Assembly (NCBI GenBank): GCA_021613535.1
Contig: CP075497.1
Span: forward strand, 8,742,001 to 8,806,000
Length of the DNA: 64,000 nucleotides
From: Adineta vaga
Lineage: Eukaryota; Rotifera
Reading direction: 5' to 3'
The position numbers and the translations under genes were made by a program. Shown in pieces: positions 10,751 through 22,969 of the stretch (position 1 is the first letter of the stretch; every line of letters starts with the position of its first letter). The notes beneath the pieces are model-generated. The model was not told the DNA's origin. It did no database searches and saw nothing but the letters and a program-made list of their open reading frames with translations.

Positions 10751-12605
10751 TCAACCATCAGATTCAGATTCATCATCTGGATGTTTCTTTAATTTCATTT
10801 TTCGTACTAATATACCATATAAACGAATAACATCAGGATCTACTACTCGCCAAATCTCACGTTTTTTATCTGGACGTTTATGAATGGTGAACTGTGTTGG
10901 TCTGACGCGACATTGAAATACAATTCGAAATCGACTGACTTTCTTTTCTGTCATTTTCACTTCGAATGTCTTCGTTTGCCATGGATGTGCTCCACCATTA
11001 CAGCGTGTTGAAAGGTAAATACCAGGAACATCCGCTTTCCTTCCGATTTGTTCAACCGCTTCTTCTCGTAATGGATCAGCTTCTTCTTTCTTTATTGACA
11101 AGTCGCCTGTTTCTGAATCGCCAGTAATATTTCCATGAGTGCCATAATATGCAATCGGCCATTCACCAGGAATATTTTCACAACCAAGCCAACGATCGTT
11201 TTCCTCGTTGCCATAAATGTTCGATGTATTCAGTGCATAACGATACCAACCCACTGGAACATAGTACGGATAGTTACCACGCATACCGACATGTTGTAAG
11301 CCTTGTCTATTGTAGTCAAAATTATGTTTTTCATCGAAATCATTTCGATTCAACTGAAGATAGGTTATAAGTGGCTTCCATTTACATTCGTAACGATTTG
11401 ATCTGATTGCTCGAAGACTTGGATGCTTACGAAAACCAGATCCTGCATAATCCTAAACAGAATAGCAAACGGCAAATACGAACAGTGTTTATAGTGAAAA
11501 CAGTAATATTGTTTTATTACTTCTAATTCTTTCGCATATTTTATCGTTTCTTCTTTGTCAGGAAGAGTGAGTCCAAAACTAATTTTGGCCTTTCCACAAT
11601 CATCTTCGTCTTTTGACACTGACGTGACACGTATGTATTCCTTCCCATTTAATCCAAGAATCTCGGCAATCGATGTCGCAAAAGTAAGAACAAAATTTTT
11701 CATTGTACCTGGTGATTTAGCAAGATCATCTTCATAACTCAATTCAGTATGAAATGAGAATTGAGCTGCAGGAATGTAATTTGTTGCTAATAGATGAGTA
11801 CTGCTTATATTAGCTATACCACACGCTGTGCGATAGACGTTGTCATCATGTGACAGTTCTTGTTTTGTAAAACACAGATCACCACCGTATTCTTCAGCAA
11901 ATTCATTTAATGCAGTGATAAGTATATCTACAGTGTTAGGTTTGATTTGGACGGTTTTGCGTCGAAAGAAATCTTTTCGATCGGTTATTTTTCGATAACG
12001 TGCGACAGCATTAAATGGACGTTTATCTTCATCAGTAATACCAGATGGATAAGAAATGTCACTGATGGCATCCATTTCACTTTCTTGTTGGAACCAAATA
12101 GGAGTCATTTTAATTTCTGTTATAATATCTCCAATATCTAAATCTTGAATGGTTTGTTGAGGACCATCAATTCGAGAAAAATACGGTTCTTCTTCCTCGG
12201 GCGAGGGTATTGGAGTTTCTTCTATGATGTCAGTTGTTGCCTCAGTTTCAGATTCTTCTTCAGATGTTGATTGATCGATCACTGGTACCATATCTGGTAT
12301 GTCATCTTCTATTTCAGGTTCAGAATTGGGGGCAGTTTCTTCTGTTTCGATAGCAGCAGTTTGAGGTGTCTTTTTTATTTTTCTAGGTCTTTTTGACTTC
12401 TTTCTTGGTTCTTCGGATTTATTATCAAATGTTGGTAGTTTAGACGGCTTTCGTTTTGGTACATAGAGCTCGTTTTCTAGTGCAAGTGCTTCTTTGCGAC
12501 TCAGTAGTCTTGTTTCCTTTTGAGCACCGTCTTTCTTTTTCTAGACAAGAATAAAATAGTAAATAATTTATTAATGAAAGTACAACTACAAACTCTGGAA
12601 GACAT
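10751..12605 (-). CDS. PARP/ADP-ribosyltransferase-fold-like protein, tandem copy 1
   Basis: Three exons join in frame to 577 residues: a 12-nt first exon coding MSSR (12605..12594, donor GTTTGT), 12540..11521 and 11452..10751. The N-terminal 130 residues are charged and Glu-rich with a Lys-rich patch. A middle region of about 200 residues (from TEIKMTPIWFQQESEMD to AKELE) is a fold I cannot name. The C-terminal domain has the series VGWYRYALN, GEWPIAYYGTHG, GIYLSTR, RIVFQCRVRP and DVIRLYGILVR. This matches a widespread eukaryotic family usually reading GW.RFALN / GEW..AYHG / GIY.TP / VFQCRVNP / DIRPYGIL, which I relate to the PARP-like ART fold (HG..GIY motif). The usual His of AYHG is Tyr here, so classic catalysis is doubtful. 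A neighbouring copy lies upstream. Function is unknown. Confidence 0.62.
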
Positions 12606-13550
12606 AATTCTGTATCTGATCGCGACTGAATTTCTGCGCAAAAAAAAACAGCATTTATATAAAAGAGTGTACGTCAATAAACAACATCGTTCTTCAAAAA
12701 AATTTCCCCATGTTTTGCAGAAATCACATATTCTCTAAAATAACATACGCAAAGAAAAGAACTAAAAAAAACTTTACTTATGTCTTCACATACAACAGTC
12801 ATGACGGCGCAGACATCAAGACTCTGATGAAGAAACGAAATCATACTTACCGAAGAAAAACATGTGACATCAAGAAATAAGTCGAATGAAGTTGTTAAGA
12901 CGAAGAAATCTAGAGAAATACTCATTGCATCAAAATATTTTTACATAGAAATGAACATCAGTACACAAAAGAATGGTTTTAATACTGACCAAGACGAGAG
13001 AATTTGTTTTCGCTCACAATAAAAATCATATTCAAACGAGTATATTCTTGGTGCGTGTTGTTCTTCTCAGTAGTTAAATGAAATCCCATTGAAAGATTTT
13101 GTTTATAAAGAATGATACTGTCTAATATTCAAAACACATTGTGTTCTTTTTTGTGATGCTTGCATAAACTCCAACAGCAAAAACAGAACATTCATATTAC
13201 TTTGTCTGTTCAGAAAGCTTTTCATAAGGTACCAGTCTTTCAATAACAAACTGTATATCTTTAAATGAATTATTGACATATATTATTAGTATAGAGGTAC
13301 TGGACATGCTATATTTGTATTTCTTAACTACAAACGAAAAAGAATCCATAAAAGAGAAAAACAATGTGAGAAAGACACATCAATATGTATACGAGTGTAA
13401 TACAAAAAGAAATCAACTTTATGACAATTAAAGTCCGAAAACAAATCATTCAACAAAGAAGTGAAGTAAACCTGAAATCGTAGTCAATCTTTGTCAAGAA
13501 CTATTTCTACTTTGTTGTTATTTTCGAGATGTGTATTAATTTGCAATCAT
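12606..13550. other. Duplicated upstream region of copy 1
   Basis: No long ORF is convincing. Blocks here resemble the region upstream of copy 2 in the same order. Examples are TCAATAAACAACATC near 12674 versus about 15390, CCCCATGTTTT near 12706 versus about 15420, ACAGTCATGAC near 12796 versus about 15539, and a TTTGTATTTCTT block near 13314 versus about 15929. The duplication therefore includes promoter and 5' sequence as well as the gene. A candidate acceptor (TTTGCGCAG) on the reverse strand sits about 30 bases above the copy 1 ATG. Confidence 0.55.
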
Positions 13551-15322
13551 TTAATCAAAACCATCATTTTCGAACTCAGATTCATCCTCTGGATGTTTCT
13601 TTGATTTCATATATCGCACTAGTATACCATATAAACGAATAACATCAGGATCTACTACTCGCCAAATCTCACGTTTTTTATCTGGACGTTTATGAATGGT
13701 GAACTGTGTTGGTCTGACACGACATTGAAATACAATTCGAAATCGACTGACTTTCTTTTCTGTCATTTTCACTTCGAATGTCTTCGTTTGCCATGGATGT
13801 GCTCCACCATTACAGCGTGTTGAAAGGTAAATACCAGGAACATCCGCTTTCCTTCCGATTTGTTCAACCGCTTCTTCTCGTAATGGATCAGCTTCTTCTT
13901 TCTTTGTTAAAATTTCATTTGTTCTCAAATCTCCAGTAGTCTTGGCATGAGTACCGTAATATGCAACGGGCCATTCACCAGGAATATTTTCACAACCAAG
14001 CCAACGGTTCTTCTCCTCATCATCGTATTTGTTAGACATGTTCAGTGCAAAGCGATACCAACCCATTGGCACATAGTACGGATAGTTACCACGCCTGCCA
14101 ACATCCAATATCTTATGTGTGTTATAATCAAAATTATGTTTTTCATCGAAATCATTTCGATTCAACTGTAGATAGGTTAAAAGTGGTCTCAATTTGAATT
14201 TGTATTGACCCGATCTAATTCCCTGAAGACTTGAATGCTTACGAAAACCAGATCCTGCATAGTCCTAAAGAGAATAGCAAACGATGAATACGAACAGTGT
14301 TTATAGTGAAAACAGTAATATTGTTTTATTACTTCTAATTCTTTCGCATATTTTATCGTTTCTTCTTTGTCAGGAAGAGTGAGTCCAAAACTAATTTTGG
14401 CCTTTCCACAATCATCTTCGTCTTTTGATACCGATGTGACACGTATAAATTCGTTTCCACTTAATCCGAGAACCTCAGCAATCGATGTCGCGAAAGAAAG
14501 AACAAAATTTTTCATTGTACCTGGTGATTTAGCAAGATCATCTTCATAACTCAATTCAGTATGAAATGAGAATTGAGCCGTCGGAATGTAATTAGTGGCT
14601 ATTAGATGGATGCTGCTTATAGTAGCTATACCACATGCTGCGCGATTGACGTTGTCATCATGTGACAGTTCTTGTTTTGTAAAACACAGATCACCACCGT
14701 ATTCTTCAGCAAATTCATTTAATGCAGTGATAAGTATATCTACAGTGTTAGGTTTGATTTGAACGGTTTTGCGTCGAAAGAAATCTTTTCGATCGGTTAT
14801 TTTTCGATAACGTGCGACAGCATTAAATGGACGTTTATCTTTATCAGTAATACCAGATGGATAAGAAATGTCACTGATGGCATCCATTTCACTTTCTTGT
14901 TGGAACCAAATAGGAGTCATTTTAATTTCTGTTGTACTATCTCCCATTTCGAAACCTTGAATAGTTTGTTGAGGATCACATATTCGTATAATGGGCTCTT
15001 CTGTGCTGGAGCCTGATTCTGATTCGTTTTCTGATACTGATGTCACGCTGGCATTTTCAAGTTCGATATCTAGACTATGTATTGGTTCAGCGATGGAAAA
15101 CGTTAGATGTGTTCTGATTGTAGTTGTATGGTTGATCAGTGGCATATGTGAACCGTTATTTATGTGATGCGAATTGTTCGGATTATATATGTCAACGATT
15201 ATTTTTTCACCTGATAGCGAATCAAGCAGTTTGTCTGATTTAGAGGACTCTTTCGGTTTCTAAAATGATAGAAAAATATGTTATTTATGAGTTAAAATGT
15301 AAAAACTAACTTTGGGAGGCAT
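13551..15322 (-). CDS. PARP/ADP-ribosyltransferase-fold-like protein, tandem copy 2
   Basis: Three exons join in frame to 550 residues: a 12-nt first exon coding MPPK (15322..15311, donor GTTAGT), 15259..14333 and 14264..13551. Intron positions and phases equal those of copy 1. The N-terminal 110 residues have nothing obvious in common with copy 1, being Ser/His/Thr-rich instead of Lys/Glu-rich. From TEIKMTPIWFQQESEMD onwards the two are nearly identical. The C-terminal domain carries MGWYRFALN, GEWPVAYYGTHA, GIYLSTR, VFQCRVRP and DVIRLYGILVR, again with Tyr where the family usually has His. The variable patch is the segment after YYGTH. The likely molecule class is an inactive or altered ART-fold protein. 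No partner gene is evident. Confidence 0.62.
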
Positions 15323-16151
15323 AATACTGTATTTGATCACGATTCAATTGTTGTGCAATATAAACTGTATTTATATAGCAGAATGCGTGTCAATAAACAA
15401 CATCATTCTTCAAAAAATTGTCCCCATGTTTTTCAAAAATCATGGCTTTATAAGAATAACATAGTCGTCAAACATGATCGAAACTTTTTCAATGAAATGT
15501 CATAGAATTGACAAACTTTGCTTACTTCTTCAGACAGAACAGTCATGACAATACATAACATCGAGACTATGTTGTAAGAACAAAATTATACTCCTCAAGA
15601 CAACATGTGACATGAAGAAAACCAACTAGATATAATTATATAGGATAAGACTCAAATGTAGATATAAATATTAATAAATAAAATGAAATCAAAGTTAGAA
15701 AGTTTCTTTCTATTTCTATCATAAAATCGATTTAAAATACATGGGTGAGGTAAATAGTTAAATTTTTATGATCAATGTTTATCATTTATTAAACTTTTGT
15801 TACGTGAATGCTCAATCAGATATCTATAATGCATCAATCTTTAGAAAGCAAAGTTCACATCTTTGAATAGTAGAATCATTGCTATTGACTCGAGTTCAGT
15901 ACTATTGTATACACACTAGACATGTGTTATTTGTATTTCTTGAATAAATAAAAAAAAGAAAGAAAAAAAAAGAAGAAAGAGAAAAACAACGGCAAAAATT
16001 CACATATATCTATATGTATATGAGTATGTTAGAAAAAAAGAAAAGAAACGAACAGATTATTTTTCTTGGTATACAAGACTAGACAGATAGATAAAGAGAA
16101 TTTTGTGTGGGTGAAATATTCTGTCAACAGAAGAAAAATAAACACTTTGTT
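15323..16151. other. Intergenic, upstream region of copy 2
   Basis: No gene is seen. The first 600 bases or so resemble the region upstream of copy 1 in scattered conserved blocks. An A/G-rich simple tract lies at about 15950-15990. Confidence 0.5.
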
Positions 16152-18305
16152 TCATTGATTTGTTGAAATAAATTGAAGAAGTTCGTCGAAATGAGTCGAT
16201 GTTGGAGATTTCGGTTGAACTGTTTTAACATATATTATATCTCCATCATCATCCGTTATTGGTTGTTGTTCATAAGTAGGAAAATGTAAACAAAGAATTG
16301 AATTTGATGGAGATGACAAAGTATCAAAATTAAATTCATTTTGATATTCAACTTTCATTCGTTTTAAGATTGGTAATTGTTCATTATCATTCGAATCGTC
16401 TTCTTCTCCTTCATTATCTTGTTCTTCATCTTCATCCGTTTCTTCAACATGTCGTTTTGGTTCAGTTTTTCGTAAACGTTTGATCGATCGAGGTAGAATA
16501 TTTGAAGGAATTAATGGAAGAGTTTTGTCAGTCTTTTCAATTTGATTCAATCGTACAGTTATTTGTTCATCTGAATCACTACTCGAATTAAATTGAATCG
16601 TCTGCTTTAATAAATTTTGTACATCACATGTATCAATCAATGTATTGGCTTGTTCTAATTGTTCATTAATCGAATTTAGATTATAAAATAATGATAAAAT
16701 ATCATCGAATTGTGTTGTATGAGATTTAGCTAATAGAGAATCGGCTTGTTTTAATAAACTGGTGATTTCTTCCGTAGAATTTTGTGCTGAAATATTTAAT
16801 TTTGACCAGAAGTTTTCACTTATTCGCTCATTATATTCATTTAATGAATTTAATATTAATTGTTTATGTTCAAAAAATTTTCGTTGAAAATTCTCGTAAA
16901 TTGCTTCTGTTTGTTGAATTTTCTTTCGGTTCGATTCTTTTAATTCTGCAATATGATTATGAGTTGTATGTATACGAGAAACACGATATCGACATGTTTG
17001 AACAATATGTTTAATATTATCAAGAATTTTCTCTCGATCATTTTGATAACATTGTTGACAGAGAAGAAAATCACAACACGAACATAAAATTAATGATGAT
17101 TTCTCTTGACATTTTGTACATTTACCATTAATATCATAATTTTTAGGAACTAATTCAAGTAATTGACGATGAATATATGAAACAGGAAATTGATCAGCAC
17201 CATTATATGGAAATGTCCGACGACATAATGGACATGATATTGTTGGATAAGGTATATTCGATGATGGTATTGATTTCAGACATGAACAACAAAATACATG
17301 TTGACATGGTAATGCGCGTGGATCACGTAAACGATCTATACACAATGCACACTGAAGATTTTCTTCAATATTTGAAAATGAATAAGCTAATTTAGGTGAA
17401 GAAACACGGGCCGATATAGATGAGCATTTCGTAATCACATCTGAAGAAAACGAATTTTGTACTAAAATAAAAGAAATTAGATGACAATATTGATTTGCAG
17501 AAAAAACAAACAATCGATTCTTACGTTTGGTTTTCTGTTCCTGATTATGAATGGATGTCGCTGTTTGTGAGGATGTCGAAGAAGACATTGTATTAGTAAA
17601 TATAGTATGGGTAGGTGTCGTAACCAATGATGTGATAAGAGGAATAGGCCGAACTGTAGTATTAGTTGTACTTGTTGAACGTGTCGTCATTTTAGGTGCT
17701 GTTGGTGGAGGAATACGATAGAGACTTAAATCAATAGGACCTTGAGTTGTTTCTCGTCGATTTGGTGCTGATCGAAGTTGACTATGCATACGAAGTAAAC
17801 TATGACGTACACTTGGATAGCCTATAATAATAAATCATATTTTAATAAAGTTACAATGACATCGAACGAAGAATACCTTTTTAACTAGTTTTAATCTAGT
17901 CATATTTTATTACTTAAAATTTAGAATAGTCAAATCGAAAATGAAAAGGATATAAGCTTATTTTTTTTAAAGAAAGAAATGCTTATCAAAGAAATAGAAT
18001 GTGTCTAAATTTATAGATTTCGATGGCGAAAAGTGTTTAATTGTTACTCATTATCTTGCTTGTCTTTTTTTTCTCAGGAAAAAGAGAAAGGATGGAAAAA
18101 AACCATAAAGATGTATTTTATCAACCTTACCGCTCATGGACGAATATTGATGTAAATTTTGTTGATTTGTTGTTGCAGAAGATGAAGATGAGGATGATGA
18201 GGAGGAGGAAGAAGAAGATGATGGTGCCAGTAATGTAGATGACTGAGGTTGCTGCTGCTGCTGCTGCTGTTGCTGCGCAGAAGAATATGTATGAACTGTC
18301 CTCAT
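16152..18305 (-). CDS. RING finger/B-box-like (TRIM-type) E3 ubiquitin ligase
   Basis: Three exons (18305..18131, 17821..17525 and 17461..16152) join with matching phases to 593 residues. The N-terminal 160 residues are disordered, with polyglutamine (CAG run near 18250-18275), polyserine and Thr-rich parts. A C3HC4 RING finger follows at about residues 194-240: CALC, CQHVFCCSC and CPLC, all zinc ligands present. Next comes a B-box-like Cys cluster (CTKC, CSCC, CQQC) at about 270-300, then a helical coiled-coil region of about 200 residues. The tail is acidic (EDEEQDNEGEEDDSND), with a basic patch before it. RING proteins of this layout transfer ubiquitin from an E2 to substrates; the substrate is unknown. 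I chose the ATG of MRTVHTYSSAQ, because the frame further upstream starts only at a TTG. Confidence 0.75.
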
Positions 18306-19900
18306 GAGTAAAACTTGATAAAATCGATCTTGAATCAAACAAGTAGTTAAGAATTTATGAAAATTTCAATTCCATCAATAGTTGTGTACAAAAAACATCG
18401 TTGTTGAAGTAAAAATGATCGTGGGGTATTAGTAGTAATAGTGATGACTGTGTATTGTGTGTCTATGTGTGTTGTATGTCTGTGTATGTGTGCGTGTGTG
18501 TGTGTGTTGTTGACGTTCTCTTGCTCGACGTATATATTCTGCGTTTGGTTGCCCGCGCTCGCTCGCTTACTCGTTCGTTCGCTCGTTTTTTTCTTCATAT
18601 ATATTCTACTTCTTCTTCCATAGCATGATGACGACAACACATAAAAAGAGTCCAATGCACATCGTCTTGCAAGTTATAGGATGTTATTATTTTGTTTTTA
18701 CTGAGTTAAAAAAATAATAATTATCATGATAAATATTTCAGAAATTATTTTTTATTTCAAATTATTGTAAATATGTCAAAGATCTTCATTGAATTATAAT
18801 CTATTGCGAAATGACATCATCTATTTATTTATTCCATGATTTTCTTAAACAGATAAAACTAGTGGATTATTTTTCAACTGAAAAGATTTGCTTTTCTTTT
18901 TTCAGGAATTACCTAGTACGAACAGAATGACATAAAAGTTGATATTCTTCTAGTATGTTCTTAGGGAAGATTTTTTTTGTTCGAGAAGAACAGAAGAGAA
19001 AAAAAATGCATCATCGATTTTCTTTTTTGTTCTTGACGTACTTATGAAAGCAAGGAAAAAATACATTCAATGATATACATTGAATTTTGTACTTTGAAAT
19101 GCAAATCGATCATCTTCCACAATGAGAAGACAAAAATCAGTGATTAGATTTCTATTTTTTAATAATAATAATAAAAAAGGGAACGCTTTGATGTAATGAT
19201 TAAATATTATTATTTAACTTGAAGTATTTTATTTATTAATAAGTTTTTCTATCGATGATAGAAAATATTATTGTGACGAGATTTTCTAGTTTTAAATTAT
19301 CATTTTTACAGAATTTTATAAATTCTCAATACTTCTTTTCAACATATCAACAATATTCAATTAAAAAGTGTGTTCTTTTATAATTGTCATTCTACTCGAC
19401 TAAACATTTGTTAGTGTATTCAATAAATTACAATAAAATGGATATATTTATGAGAACTACGCGGATAATTAATCTACACTTTTTCAGGTCATATTTTTGC
19501 CGACAAGTATTGATAATATTGAAATAAAAAAGTAAACTCAATAAATATTCCATTTGTCTTTCTCAATTCGCAATTGAATAGTACATGTCACAATATACGG
19601 ACTCTCTATATATGTTCCTTTTATCTAAAACAATATTGTTTCAATTTCAATTAAAATGTCCTTCATTTGTGTTTGTTATATTTGACTTATGTCACTTCAC
19701 TTTAATAAAATAAAAACATACTAACACTTGTGTGACCTCTATCAAGGAAACTAATATTATGGTATAACGTGAATCGTAATTGTGCGATCTCTATCGAGAT
19801 ATTCGAGTTGTTTTACCTATTTTATCTCTTTAGATAAGTTTTTCGTCTTTATTTTGCTTTATGTAAAGTGTAAGTCGAACGTGTTATTTTATTTACGACA
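18306..19900. other. Divergent promoter region, microsatellite
   Basis: This spacer separates two divergent genes and should contain both promoters. A TG-rich microsatellite-like stretch lies at about 18450-18510 and is followed by a CGCTCGCT-rich block. No ORF with coding character is seen in the AT-rich remainder. Confidence 0.5.
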
Positions 19901-22572
19901 ATGCCGGTTGATCTAAGCGCAGGTCGGATTGAAATCTATTCGAAGATCTGTACTGATTTTTCATCTTTAGGTTCAATTCCATCAATTTATCGTGACTTAT
20001 TCGAAATGATTAATTTACATGGAATTGATAAATTAACATTAACTGTCTTTGTTCCGCTTTTCGAATCGAATTCATTGACAAAATCAATTTTAAACCAAGT
20101 AAGTGTATATTATTTTATTATTAAATACTAATGTATGAAATCATTTCTTCTAGATTTGGAATGCAGTTATGAAAACAAATTCACTTTCATCACGTAATGA
20201 GTTCTATAAATGTTTGGCATTAATGGCACTTGCTCAGCAAGGAAAGAATGTTGATGAAAGATTACTTGATAATTTTGTTAATCGAGGTATTTCAAATGAA
20301 CGTTTCGGTATGATTATGAAAGAATTTTACGTTTTTTAGAATTACCAATTCCAACCATGGATTCTATTAATGAATTAGAAGATCGTTTACTTCGAATTTT
20401 ACGTAGTGAACAAGGAAAAAATGCTCTATTTTTTCGTTATGGTGATCTTTGTTCATTAGATACAATACAAATTGATTTAGCACCGGAAAAGAAAGGTTTC
20501 GACTTGATGATTTTTCTTTCGAATAAAAACCAACAATATTTTCTTTTCATAGGTGTTCTCATACGACATTTCGAATATGAAGTATCAAGCATGGTAAATA
20601 TTTTTTTTCTTTTCATATTGGTTGTTGTTGTTATTGATGTCAATGTATCTTCTTATTTCTTTTTCTTTCTCTCAGCGTCACAAAAACAAGGTCTTTCGTC
20701 GATATAATGACTTTGTTGCTTTACATGAATTATTAAATTTAAAATATCCCTTTCGAATCATACCACAACTTCCACCGAAAAAAACTGTTAATGGTCTCGA
20801 AAACCTTTTTTTCTCTCTACACACTCTCTTTTGATTATGCTGCTTTACAAAAGCTATAGATCAATCATTCATTGCTACATATCGCGATAAATTATGAAGA
20901 ATCTCAAATGTGAAAAAACACGATTTTGTTTTCTATATTTTAGTTGATAAAGAATTTATTGAAGAACGTCGTCGTGCATTGAAAAGTTATTTGGAAATAT
21001 TATGTCGACATCCGATTATATGTGAAACGGAAATTATTAAATTCTTTTTAACATTTCAAGGAACAGTTCGTATTATTCTTAAATCTTCATTCATCCGTCT
21101 AATGATTTTGTTTTCTTCAATAGTCATGTGGAGATAATATGAAAGCAACATTTAAAAATACATTAGATGAATTTAGTCATGAACCACCAACATCATCACA
21201 TTCAATTGATAGAATTGAAGTAAATGTAATTTGAATGAATGATTATTTATGAGTCTTTTTTTCTTTTGCTCTCTCAAAATAGAGACATGAAGCTGATTCG
21301 AACGGTATTCGAATGTTTCAGATAAGTCAAACACATGTTTCGTTTCTTCATCAACAATTCTCTCAAATACGAGCCTATTTGAAGAATATTAATGAACGAA
21401 ATTTTAAAACAGCTGATGATTATAATCGAATTGAAAAGGCTTTACAGTAAAGATCTTTACATTTGAAATCATATTTAAAATATTTTCTATCGATCAGATT
21501 GATTAGTACAGATCCTACTGACGTTCAACGATGGGCAACTGGTTTGAATGATTATTGGCCAACGATACAAACTGGTTTAATCGAATTACCAATTGAAATC
21601 AATGCTGTTTCTGAACGAATCTATGAAGAATGTAAACGTGAAGATGAAATGATTAATGATCATCTTGATATGTTAATTGACTTACTTCAAGGATATAAAG
21701 TAAGAAAGCAAAGAACAAAATAATGAATTCTTAAAATACTATCTTTTGACCAAAAAAAAGGATCTATGTAAAAGATTTGAAGAATCATTACAATTGGAAC
21801 AGCGAGCTATTCAAAAAGCCACAAATCAAAATCGACGAACATTAACAACAAATGATTCATCATCGAAAGTAATATATTCATTTTCTTTTTTTTTCAGTGA
21901 AACTCAATGTCAGATCAGAATAAACATCCGAAATTAAATGAACAAATTTTTAATATTAATTAAGAGACTATTGATATAGTTAAAAGACAGATGTTTTATG
22001 TATTAGATAAGATAACATTGAAATGATTAATTTTCGAGAAAAGAGAAAAAAAACCATATGATGCCATTTTTGATCTAAGCAAACGGAGATAATTCATGAA
22101 GTTTGAATTCTTTCCACGCATTTACAGAAGTGGTGATTATTTTTATGCAATCATTTTTCTCCTAGAAATTCTCACGTCTGTTTTCTTAGATTAATTATAT
22201 TAGAAGGGAATTAAACACCTTACATTCTATTCTTTGATTTTTTTTCTTGTTAAGAATGAGAATAATTTGGATACGATTGAAAAACGAAATAATCATGCTT
22301 TAAAATGTGTACAAATTGAAACTCAATTGATCTATGCAAATCTAGAAGCATTTGTGTATATTTTAAGTGGATTAGGAAACATTCAATCGAAAGTCTCATC
22401 TGATGTAAGTTCATTTGATTATTTCTTCTCTCTTTTTCGAATTATTCGGTTTTTCTTTCAGCTTCTCAATGTTTGGAAATCATTTTCGAATAAAATCTCT
22501 CAACTCGGACAAACATATATCAATAAATCATCGATTCAACGAGCAAATACTATTGGATTAAAAAATAATTGA
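19901..22572 (+). CDS. SNX8: Sorting nexin 8 (PX-BAR), SNX8/Mvp1 orthologue
   Basis: Twelve exons join in phase to about 532 residues: 19901..20098, 20154..20286, 20340..20495, 20553..20593, 20676..20793, 20944..21065, 21124..21219, 21283..21446, 21498..21699, 21761..21868, 22255..22404 and 22462..22572. The N-terminal 100 residues resemble an EH-like helical region. The PX domain starts at [11 protein letters not shown] and continues with [22 protein letters not shown], the PxxP-type loop LPPKK and [17 protein letters not shown], almost motif for motif the SNX8 PX domain that binds PI3P on endosomes. The C-terminal BAR region includes [16 protein letters not shown], like the LLQSYKDLCERHE of SNX8. 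The known family role is endosome-to-Golgi sorting. The exon 5/6 junction is the least certain, with donor GTCTCG and a 150-nt intron. Confidence 0.88.
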
Positions 22573-22693
22573 TCAGCTTTTTGTCTCTTATTTTTATTTG
22601 CATTTCTTTTTTTTTCTTTTGTTTCATTGAAAAGATACAAGAAAGAAAATATCTAGATTGAAACAATTTTCGTGTTATTTTAATAATCAGTTA

Positions 22694-22969
22694 TTAATCA
22701 ACGAGAATGACTGCTTCAGGAATTCTATTTTGTTCTTTATATAAGTCAACCCAACGGGAACGTAAAAACTCCGGCGATGGAAGGATTTGTTTAGGTCGTT
22801 GATATAAATTGTCTGTATTCATTGGTACATGCTTTGATCGAAAATGTTTCTCACGTGCTGAACCAAGATGTCGTTTATGTGGAATTCGTTGATCAAATAA
22901 TATCATGGCAGTTAGATTGGTAATTAGGAATAAGAAGAGAATAAGACAGGATGATATCCATCGAGCCAT
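22694..22969 (-). CDS. Small secreted or type II membrane protein, unknown
   Basis: One exon of 91 residues convergent with SNX8, with 121 bp between the stops. It begins MARWISSCLILFLFLITNLTA, a strong signal peptide or anchor, followed by about 65 polar, basic residues without any cysteine. The segment has a KR dipeptide (PHKRHLG) and Pro/Arg-rich stretches, and ends EAVILVD. It could be a small secreted peptide precursor or a single-pass membrane subunit. I do not recognise a family. The ATG is followed by regular codon use and the ORF is not repeat-driven, which favours a real gene. Confidence 0.5.
   Translation of the reverse strand: MARWISSCLILFLFLITNLTAMILFDQRIPHKRHLGSAREKHFRSKHVPMNTDNLYQRPKQILPSPEFLRSRWVDLYKEQNRIPEAVILVD

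Larger units (their letters stand above)
10751..16130. repeat. Tandem duplication, about 2.7 kb per unit
   Basis: Unit 1 (10751 to about 13500) and unit 2 (13551 to about 16130) each contain the same three-exon gene in the same orientation plus upstream sequence. Coding similarity is mosaic: long near-identical blocks alternate with diverged ones. Confidence 0.75.

Noticed and set aside
18127-18342. ORF overlapping the first exon of the RING gene in another frame
   Set aside because: Frame shadow of the polySer/polyGln codons; the other frame splices in phase to the RING exons.
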